Origin: Chaetoderma sp. LZ-2023a
Taxonomy: Eukaryota > Mollusca > Caudofoveata > Chaetodermatida > Chaetodermatidae
Length of the DNA: 64,000 nucleotides
Direction of reading: 5' to 3'
NCBI GenBank assembly: GCA_034401795.1
Contig: CM067360.1
Coordinates: 53,555,768-53,619,767, forward strand
Made by a program: the position numbers and the translations under genes. Position 1 is the stretch's first letter. Each line of letters starts with the position of its first letter. A model generated the notes under the pieces. It worked only from the letters and a program-made list of their open reading frames with translations. It was not told the DNA's origin and searched no databases. Of the stretch, positions 57,160 through 64,000 are shown piece by piece.

Positions 57160-57242
57160 GCAAGTAGTGATTGAACGGTAAGTATGTTTTTATAGTGGTT
57201 AATAAAACAACAGACCAACCCGCAAAGGGGGTCTGTGGGGGG
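57160..57242. repeat. right inverted terminal repeat of DIRS B
   Basis: AAGTAGTGATTGAACGGTAA through GGTCTGTGGGGGG. Upstream at 57019-57041 is a perfect 22-bp palindrome TATAGACTGG/CCAGTCTATA. Confidence 0.8.
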
Positions 57243-57739
57243 TTCTCTCCCTTTTCTTAGGAGAAAAGTGGGGAGGGGGCAGTAATGCGAACGTGATTCG
57301 TTTCCGTTAACTTGATGGTCCTTTTAGGTCTCCATTAACCAAGTTTAAGTCTAGCTCTTTCTCCAAGGGGCAAAAGTAGCAATTGATGGCTTGCCCCTTC
57401 CCATCAGGTTACTGTCTAAATCTGGTGTATATCAGAAGTAATAGAATGGTGAGTATTGATCGAAGGAGAATGAAGGAAATTTCAATTTCCCTTTCTCCGA
57501 GATCTAATAATACTCACCATTCTATTACGGACCCAGCCTCCCAGCCCCACAGAGGCAAGCCATGGGTATCTTTTGTTTGGTGGCTATGCAGCTGGGAGCT
57601 GAGTACCCGGTTCCAGGAGTCGGTAAAGCTTACTAAGTCTATAGTCCTAGGGCCAGCTATCCAGGCTAGCTTGTATCAGAAGTAATAGATTGGTGAGTAT
57701 TGTTAGATCTCAGAGAAAGGGAAATTGAAATTTCCTTCA
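57243..57739 (+). mobile_element. DIRS family A 3' fragment (A4)
   Basis: Matches A3 62461-62997: TTCTCTCCCTTTTCTTAGGA, the GGGGCAAAAGTAGCA/TGGCTTGCCCCTTCC block, internal complementary region (57425-57537) and right terminal repeat (57580-57739). No coding sequence. Starts exactly at the right end of DIRS B. Confidence 0.85.
57425..57537. repeat. internal complementary region of DIRS A4
   Basis: Left half ends GATCGAAGGAGAA (complement of the left terminus), right half TGAAGGAAATTTC... is the complement of this copy's own right end (...GAAATTTCCTTCA at 57739). Confidence 0.85.
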
Positions 57740-58554
57740 TTCAGTTAAATTGATTTCAAACTGTTCAAAAGTTGCATATGTACCCATATATACTAAAACT
57801 GGTGTCACAGAGAATGGAGGTTCTCGATTGACCATTTAACACTCAAATTCTGAACCCCTGAACTGACTACATGTATGTAGCCCGGTAACTGAGCCAGTCA
57901 TTCGAGGGATACATTTTTAAGAATATTCTTCTTTTGGTCTGCAAATGGACATTTTCTATGAGAAAATTGAAAGTATCTTGAACAAATTTGAGGGTTAAAA
58001 GGTTAAGACATGGTCTGTTATTAAATAGCGGGTCAAATGTATTGTTTAATTGGATTTACAAACTGAAGAAATTGGTCTATATACCAGATTGCCCTCTTAT
58101 TTGCACATCTGACATTTTGTGTAAGGGATTAATGTGAAGAATATAGCATGGAATTAAGCACCGCTCAGAAGATACGTAGTATGTTATATTAGGTATATGT
58201 GGAACATTGTGTGTTTTAGTAAAAGTCAACCATCTTATTCAGTTTCGTATATATATCAGGGTTCGCACGGGTCATGGAAATCCTGGAAAGTCATGGAATT
58301 TGAAAATCTAAATTCCAGGCCTAGAAAAGTCATGGAAATTTGTCATTCTGATAAAAGTCATGGAAAATGATAATCTCCCTAAATAAAAATAAAATCTGAT
58401 GGCATACAAATGTAAAATGGGAAATAAAGCTCAGAAATACACATTTCCATTTCTTTATCGCAGCGATCACATGATTTCATTCATTATCAAAGTCATGTGT
58501 CCGACCAACATAAAATGACCCAAAACAACGTAAGAAATAAAATGAGGCTAGATC
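57740..58554. other. repeat-derived non-coding DNA
   Basis: 57900-58040 shares TTTTGGTCTGCAAATGGACA with 63600-63625 (dispersed repeat). At 58257 CAGGGTTCGCACGGGTCATG begins a stretch with four GTCATGGAA repeats, typical of the left end of a widespread hAT-like repeat; its right end is not seen. GTCATGGAATTT recurs at the very end of the window (63973). Confidence 0.4.
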
Positions 58555-59683
58555 TAGGCTTGCTCGATTTTTCGATTTAATCGTGAAGTTCGATTTATTT
58601 TTAAAATCGCGATTTTTACGATGTAATTAAGGAAAGATCGGAAAATCGTCAAAAATTTCATGTTTTTAAAAAATCTGAAGTGTGTACTTTTCCTTCGCAT
58701 TATATCAGTACATGAGTACAATTATAATCGATTCACGCCTGTGTTCATTGTGTGTGTATCCCGCCGGCCATGCACGTGTCGAATAATTACTAATCACAAC
58801 GCAAAGCGCTACAATAAACAAGCTAACAATAGCGAGGTAACGCCTTTCTTTGTCATTGAGAAAACCAGCTAGTTACTCCGTCGAATCGCCATATAATTTT
58901 CTTTCTTTCGCTGCAGACCCTGAGTCTGTCGTGAAATGTCAAGTATATACAGTTTCAGAGTGTTAGGCAATCAGTGAACATAATTCTGTTTAATTCTAGA
59001 GATAGCAATTTCAGACGGTCTAATAATTTTTCGTTTTTGATTCGGTTGTCATGTCAAATTAAAGAAAATAAAGCAAGAGCATTCCAGATTGTTGGATTTT
59101 GAACTCTGCGTTCTGTTGATTACTCTTAAATGTAAATCGTACGTTCTGAAAGCAACTATAAACCGCACTATAGGACGAGTTTACGCCGTTGCACTAATAC
59201 CTACTCAAAGCTGCCGTCCTATGTATGTGAATTGCGTAGTATCTCCCGCGGTACTAATATTAGCATCTTCGCGTTACTCCGGTAATGACCTAAACTCGTC
59301 CTACAACGGGAGGCTATAAGCGGAAGCATCATGTAATTTTTTTTTTTTTCTCGGCGACATTTTTATCTCAAATTTTGTTGAATTAAATAATGTTTATTAA
59401 ACTATGCGCAATATTTAGGCGGTCCCAATTAATAATTTCACTCCCGAGATGCTGGATATAAAGTATACATTAAGCATAGACGTAGGATGGTAAGAATTCG
59501 TCGCATGAACATGTGTTCTAATTTCGTGCTATTTTTGTATCATTTATTTCAACTTTTTCTAGAAACAAGTCACGTTAATCCGGTTTATACTTTTGGAAAT
59601 TTGGATCTACGATTTAATCGAAAATCGCGATTTTTTTCATAAAATCGATCGCGATGTTTCAAATAAAAAATCGCGCAATCCTA
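58555..59683. mobile_element. hAT-type MITE, copy 2
   Basis: A 1129-bp copy of the element at 14487-15583, in the same orientation. Termini TAGGCTTGC (left) and GCAATCCTA (right, one change), with perfect 8-bp target duplication GCTAGATC at 58547-58554 and 59684-59691. Internal blocks such as CAGTACATGAGTACAATTAT and GTTACTCCGTCGAATCGCCA are identical to copy 1. Non-coding. Confidence 0.92.
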
Positions 59684-59691
59684 GCTAGATC

Positions 59692-59794
59692 GCTTCTTAT
59701 GTTTGTTTGAAGGCCAAATTAAACTCTTGTGATTGGAGGCATTCCACTGAACTATATCTGGACTGGAGGAGGCCTCCCAAATAAAAACCAGTAT
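59692..59794. other. flank between MITE and DIRS A3
   Basis: About 100 bp with no feature, separating the MITE duplication from the DIRS left end. Confidence 0.4.
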
Positions 59795-59975
59795 TTCTCC
59801 TTCGATCAATACTCACCATTCTGTTACTTTCTGATACACAGCTGGCCTTGACAGCTGGCTCTAGGACTATAGACTTAGAAAGCTTTACCGACTCCTTGGA
59901 ACCGGGTACTCGGCTCCCAACCGCCGAGTACCCGTCTACCATAGAGCTCATTCTTGTTTGCATAGCAACAAGAGC
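59795..59975. repeat. left inverted terminal repeat of DIRS A3
   Basis: Begins TTCTCCTTCGATCAATACTC at 59795; about 180 bp, reverse complement of 62800-62970 apart from the outermost bases, where the ends differ (GATCGAAGGAGAA versus GTTAGATCTCGGAGAAAGGG). Confidence 0.9.
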
Positions 59976-60026
59976 TGTCCACGTTTTTTTGCAGGAAAGA
60001 TTTAACGTTTTTGTGAAAGGAAATCT

Positions 60027-60815
60027 AAGGCAGACTCGGCAGCCAGGTTGAACGTGGATACTGCTCTGACTCTGGAGTTACTTTCAGATCTAGGCTGGAT
60101 AGTCAACAAGGAGAAATCCGAGTTGACACCCACTCAACATTTCGTTTATTTGGGGATGCGATTCGATCTCGAGGAGGCCAGGGTTTACCCGTCAGAGCCC
60201 AGAGTGGTGTCTCTGTTAGCCACCCTCGAGAGTTTTCGAGTGGGAAACCACATTCAGGCGAGGCGGTTTCTTCAGATGCTGGGAATGATGGTCTCCATGG
60301 AGCAGGTCATCCCGTTCGCTGCTCTAATGAGAAGACCTATCCAGTTGTATCTGATGTCTCTGTGGAAACAGAGAACAGAACCCCTGTCAAAACTGGTGCC
60401 AGTTTTGGAGCCGATAATATTGCATCTGCTATGGTGGAAACAGCGTCAGAATCTCCTAGTAGGGGTTTCGCTGCACCTACCTCGCCCCCAGCTGTCCGTG
60501 TACACGGATGCCTCGCTGGAAGGGTGGGGTGCCTGCCTGGGAGAACACGAGGTCTCGGGCACATGGACTCTCCTGGAGAGTCAGCTGCATATCAATCTGT
60601 TGGAAATGATGGCAGTGGAACTGGCGTTGGAAGAGTTTCTTCCGATGATCAGGGGCAAGGTGATATTGATACGGTCGGACAATTCGACGGTAGTATCATA
60701 CATAAATCGCCAAGGCGGGACCAGGTCACCCACACTTTGTATCAAAGTGTGGCACTTGATTCAATGGTGCAGGAATTACTCGGTTGTTTTGAAAGCACAA
60801 AGGAAAATGCTCAAA
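60027..60815 (+). pseudogene. RT C-terminal end and RNase H (DIRS A3)
   Basis: Open frame 60048-60821. Starts after RT motif C: VDTALTLELLSDLGWIVNKE, LTPTQHFVYLGMRFDLEEAR, ARRFLQMLGMMVSMEQV. RNase H follows with VYTDASLEGWGACLGE (Asp), NLLEMMAVELALEE (Glu) and LIRSDNSTVVSYINRQGG (Asp kept). After CRNYSVVLKA it jumps directly to the sequence for TKENAQ, deleting the block with ADALSR, so the last acidic residue is missing and the frame is shifted. Confidence 0.85.
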
Positions 60816-61104
60816 TCATGACTTATGTCTCGCCGATTCCAGATCCAAATGCCGTCGATACAGATGCTCTGGCGATAAGCTGGAGGGGGATGCACGCTTA
60901 CGCGTACCCACCCACCATCCTTCTGCCGAAGGTATTGGTGAAGATCAGTGAGGAACCGTGTCTGGTCCTGCTAATAGCGCCGTATTGGCCAAGCAGGGCG
61001 TGGTTCACGGATCTGCTAGATCTGCTGGTGGAAAACCCAGTGCAGTTGCCCGAGATTCCGAACATAATCTCCCAGGCCAAGGGACGCTTCCTACACGAGC
61101 GTCC

Positions 61105-62145
61105 CAAAATGTTCAAATTGACTGCGTGGATGTTATCAAACAACGTTCCACGTCGGAAGGCTTTTCTCGACAAGCTGCTGATTTCATCGCGGCTGCGAGA
61201 AGGAGGTCAACCTTCAAGTCATATAACAACAAGGTTAACAGATTTGCAGACTGGTGTGAAGAAAAGGGTATTGATACCTTTCAATCCACTATTCAGCAAA
61301 TAGCAGACTTTCTCTGTGAGCTGTTCTTTTCAGGACTAGCTCCCGTCACAATTGCTGGATACAAGTCAGCTTTGGCATCAGTTATCCCTTGTCTAGCCAA
61401 CAGGGATAGTCCAGAGGTGGCCCAGTTAAATGTGATGGTGAAGGGAATGAGCAATCTCCGACCGAGACAACCGGTAGTCATTCCAGCCTGGAGTCTATCT
61501 TTAGTGCTTAATGTACTGGCCAAGCACCCTTTCGAACCGTTGCGTTCGGCTAGTTTAAAGCATTTGACTCTAAAAGCGGTTTTTCTATTGGATGCTTCCT
61601 CAGCTAGAAGGCGCAGTGAGATCCATGCGCTTTCGGCAGAGAGGGACCGATTTATTGTCTCTGGAGAGGGTCTGCGTCTTCTGCCAAGAGCAGAGTTTAT
61701 GTCAAAGAATCAATCTTTGAGATATCCCGGCAAACCGAACATGATACCGAAGTTAACTAGGTTCGATCGTGGTGCCAGTGTCTGGTGCCCGGTCCGTGCT
61801 TTGACTAAGTACAAGAAACGGACTGACTCGTTATGGTCGAACGATAGACATCTATGGATCTGTCATAAGAAGCCTTATGGCGCCGCACCCATGGATACTA
61901 TCTCTCGTTGGGTAGTCGAATGCATTCAGACTACTCATGAGATGGGGACTGGGCACCAGGTGCAAGGCGTAAGGGCACACGATGTTCGAGGAATAGCCGC
62001 CTCGACCGCCCTTTACAGTGGTGTTCCGTTAGAGGACATCATGGCCGTTGCACAATGGCACTGTGAGTCCTCATTTACAGATTACTATATGAGGGATGTG
62101 TCAGACTCAGCCAATCCACTCGCTTTAGCTGTTTTGAGACAATAG
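61105..62145 (+). CDS. tyrosine recombinase (DIRS A3)
   Basis: Catalyses insertion of the circular DNA copy by conservative recombination. Continuous frame to the stop after LALAVLRQ (62145); an annotated ORF could begin at ATG 60958, but its first 50 codons are the out-of-frame RH-YR linker, made contiguous by a 2-bp insertion near 61115 relative to A1, so the true protein start is uncertain. Core-binding domain: FSRQAADFIAAARRRSTFKS, QQIADFLCELFFSGLAPVTI. Catalytic domain: ASSARRRSEIHALS (Arg I), HDVRGIAAS (HxxR box, 61978-61989), AQWHCESSFTDYYMRD (Trp/His strand and nucleophile Tyr, about 62085). All expected catalytic positions are present. Originally fused to RT-RH in one pol frame, as in A1. 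Confidence 0.78.
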   Translation, partial: QNVQIDCVDVIKQRSTSEGFSRQAADFIAAARRRSTFKSYNNKVNRFADWCEEKGIDTFQSTIQQIADFLCELFFSGLAPVTIAGYKSALASVIPCLANRDSPEVAQLNVMVKGMSNLRPRQPVVIPAWSLSLVLNVLAKHPFEPLRSASLKHLTLKAVFLLDASSARRRSEIHALSAERDRFIVSGEGLRLLPRAEFMSKNQSLRYPGKPNMIPKLTRFDRGASVWCPVRALTKYKKRTDSLWSNDRHLWICHKKPYGAAPMDTISRWVVECIQTTHEMGTGHQVQGVRAHDVRGIAASTALYSGVPLEDIMAVAQWHCESSFTDYYMRDVSDSANPLALAVLRQ

Positions 62146-62649
62146 TTAAGTGGCCACACTGCTCTTCACCCTTTTTTCACTTCGGTTAGAAAAGAACCTA
62201 AAGCAGGCATGGTCGAGCGTGAGGATGACAACCAGATTGTGTCACTGATGGCCGGACCAGTGAATGGTTGGAGGCGGTACGTCTGAAGTCCAGTTATCAT
62301 AAGGTAATTCATTAGTGAGAGTTTTTTGTATTATGTCTATATATCATGTTCATTCATCTTTTATATTCATGCTCATTCCCAGGCTAATACATGTGGATAT
62401 GCAAGGAGCAGTTAACCCTCTTGGCATATTTGTGTTTCAGGCGAGATACATGTTCGTGAGTTCTCTCCCTTTTCTTAGGAGATAAAAGGGGGGGGGCAAT
62501 GACGCGAATGTGATTCGGTTTCGATAACTTGACCGTCCTTTTAGGTCTCCGTTAGTCAAGTTGTTACGTCTAAAATCTTTCTACAAGGGGCAAAAGTAGC
62601 ATTTATGGCTTGCCCCTTCCCACCAGGTTACTGAACAAATCTGGTGTAT
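62146..62649 (+). other. DIRS A3 3' region between YR and internal complementary region
   Basis: Non-coding, partly shared with A4 from TTCTCTCCCTTTTCTTAGGA on. Contains a G run and the self-complementary pair GGGGCAAAAGTAGC.../TTGCCCC. Confidence 0.6.
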
Positions 62650-62755
62650 ATCAGAAAGTAACAGAATGGTGAGTATTGATCGAAGGAGAAGGCAGGAAAT
62701 TTCAATTTCCCTTTCTCCGAGATCTAACAATACTCACCATTCTGTTACGGACCCA
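62650..62755. repeat. internal complementary region of DIRS A3
   Basis: Left half AACAGAATGGTGAGTATTGA TCGAAGGAGAA is the reverse complement of the left terminus; right half GCAGGAAATTTCAATTTCCC to TCACCATTCTGTTAC is the reverse complement of the right terminus (62940-62997). It therefore bridges both ends like a splint. Confidence 0.92.
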
Positions 62756-62799
62756 GCCTCCCAGCCCCACGGAGGCAAGCCATGGTTTTCTCTTGTTTG

Positions 62800-62997
62800 G
62801 TGGCTATGCAAACAATATGAGCTCTATGGTAGACGGGTACTCGGCAGTTGGGAGCCGAGTACCTGGTTCCAAGGAGTCGGTAAAGCTTTCTAAGTCTATA
62901 GTCCTAGAGCCAGCTGTCAAGGCCAGCTGTGTATCAGAAAGTAACAGAATGGTGAGTATTGTTAGATCTCGGAGAAAGGGAAATTGAAATTTCCTGC
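62800..62997. repeat. right inverted terminal repeat of DIRS A3
   Basis: Contains GAGCTCTATGGTAGACGGGT, the CGGCAGTTGGGAGCCG palindrome and ends TTGAAATTTCCTGC at 62997. Confidence 0.9.
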
Positions 62998-64000
62998 ATT
63001 CCTACTCAGTATATATGCATTAAGCAGTATATTTATTGCCAAGATTTTTGTTCATTTGGGCGATTTCGTCCCAGATGAATTGGTTACATTATGATGATTA
63101 GATGGCGATGATATCTCACGCTCTAGCGTATGGAGATTCCCCTGTATAGTAAATGTATTTCTCACTCAAAGATGGTTTTATGCATTCTATTACGGTTAAA
63201 GTATGAAATAAACTTGTTAATATTAATAAAAATAACCAGATATTTAGCCGATAATTATTTTGAATCTAGCGGTAAAGTTACCAATTTTCGTTCGTCTGAA
63301 AAATATGTTTTGCAATATTTCTGAACTATGACTGCATGTTATATACCTGTATAAGGCTCTTTTGACTCATATTTTGTCAAATTTTCCCTTTGCGTGTTAT
63401 CTATTAGTGTGCAACATATTCGTGAAAGTAACCATTTTAGGGAATTGATTTCAATTTTTTCATGAATACCTTGTCCGAATAGAAGCCTAGGCTTTAAGCC
63501 TTAAATTTGTTCAAAAAATATTTTTTTTTAATTTAAAAGAAAAAATCAATTTGCAGACCAAACGAAGACTATTTTAGAAAAATTTTCAACAATAGCCGTC
63601 TCTTGGTCTGCAATTGGACATCTCTCAAGACCACTACAGAAGCTGTCTTTGGCTAATATGAGTGTTAAATGGTTAATAGGCAATTTTTTGGGTCCAAATC
63701 TTAGATTTTTTACAAAATTTACTAGTAATGGTCATATTGCTTCTTAACATTTTGACTGATTTCAAACAAGTTAGGCAGAAGGGATGCTACATGTATGATC
63801 ATAGACTCGAGAACTTCCATTCAGAATTTTTATTTGTCAATTTTTTATGTGAAAACCTCACATGTTGACCCTTTGACTTGATACAGTGAATTTCATATGA
63901 TTCACTATATATGCCGTTGAACATTTTGAAACAAATTTGACTGTCTTTGACCTGGCTATTGATTCTTGGAGGTCATGGAATTTCTTAATTTTAGTCATGG
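62998..64000. other. AT-rich flank
   Basis: No gene recognised. Shares TTGGTCTGCAATTGGACAT with 57930-57950 and ends in GTCATGGAATTT, part of the dispersed repeat also seen at 58273. If the FAM174-like gene continues rightward, this is intron or intergenic. Confidence 0.4.

Larger units (their letters stand above)
54900..57242 (+). mobile_element. DIRS-type retrotransposon, family B (5'-truncated)
   Basis: Carries the RNase H-YR linker and recombinase in the same order as family A but with about 35-45% protein similarity by eye, then its own internal complementary region (56749-56875) and right terminal repeat (to 57242). The right end is complete; the left part (terminal repeat, gag, RT) is missing. 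Its right terminus abuts the 3' part of a family A element (A4), as if B had inserted into A4. Confidence 0.8.
59795..62997 (+). mobile_element. DIRS-type retrotransposon A3, internally deleted, complete termini
   Basis: A 3.2-kb copy with both terminal repeats (59795-59975 and 62800-62997, inverted), an internal complementary region (62650-62755), the C-terminal part of RT with RNase H, and the full recombinase. Between the left repeat and RT everything (leader, gag, RT through motif C) is deleted; RT resumes at about 60027 in AGGCAGACTCGGCAGCC. A second deletion removes the end of RNase H. It has all cis-signals for mobilisation and its own YR, so it could have spread as a deletion derivative helped by full-length copies. 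Confidence 0.9.

Noticed and set aside
1-64000. tRNA, rRNA or SINE genes
   Set aside because: No A/B-box pair, cloverleaf or rRNA core motif was seen on reading; a tRNAscan or Rfam search was not possible.

Overview
The window reads as eukaryotic, specifically metazoan, nuclear DNA that is almost entirely transposable elements and their relics. There are no operons, ribosome binding sites or bacterial-type genes. Most recognisable coding sequence is broken by stops and frameshifts and belongs to animal retroelement families: DIRS-type tyrosine-recombinase (YR) retrotransposons, Gypsy-type LTR retrotransposons, CR1-like LINEs, hAT-type non-autonomous DNA transposons and one Polinton/adintovirus-like polymerase relic. 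The mix, plus many ATGTACATGTAT-like tracts and trinucleotide microsatellites, suggests a marine invertebrate, perhaps a lophotrochozoan. The species cannot be fixed from sequence alone. Only one stretch looks like a host gene: a first coding exon at 51060-51409 with a signal peptide and a transmembrane segment, resembling the FAM174 family.

Layout. 1-5869: DIRS family A copy A1 (minus), cut by the window start inside the recombinase. 5870-8034: a degenerate minisatellite and a tandem repeat. 8035-10787: DIRS copy A2 (minus), truncated at both ends. 10890-13840: two CR1-like LINE relics head to head. 14487-15583: hAT-type MITE with a perfect 8-bp target duplication. 15600-19045: microsatellites and LINE 3' fragments. 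19258-28270: Gypsy G1 (plus), its 5' LTR split by a second hAT MITE. 28271-34551: Gypsy G2 (plus; LTR, leader, gag, protease). 34552-38116: an inverted LTR-leader-gag segment (minus). 38117-42350: a 4.2-kb stretch holding a polypurine tract, a promoter-like site and a degraded ORF. 42353-49108: Gypsy G3 (minus; rest of gag to integrase). 49202-50070: Polinton-like PolB relic. 50330-50713: LINE C-terminus. 51060-51409: the host exon, followed by its presumed intron filled with a putative DNA transposon, a snapback palindrome, DIRS family B (54900-57242), DIRS A tail A4 (57243-57739), a second copy of the hAT MITE (58555-59683) and DIRS A3 (59795-62997).

How the parts work together. The DIRS copies display the cis-elements expected of a circular-DNA, YR-dependent replication cycle. 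A3 has inverted terminal repeats and an internal complementary region whose two halves mirror the two element ends, and it keeps a continuous recombinase frame although gag and most of the reverse transcriptase are deleted. The Gypsy elements share a polyprotein order gag (zinc knuckle) - linker - second zinc knuckle - protease - RT - RNase H - integrase. Their LTR promoters carry CRE, TATA and, in two copies, a heat-shock-element array. The minus-strand Gypsy pieces from 49108 down to 34552 read as a circular permutation of one element broken inside gag, fused tail to tail with a plus-strand partner.

Coordinates of mobile-element ends are exact where terminal repeats or target duplications are visible and approximate elsewhere. 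Identity estimates come from reading by eye, not from alignment software.
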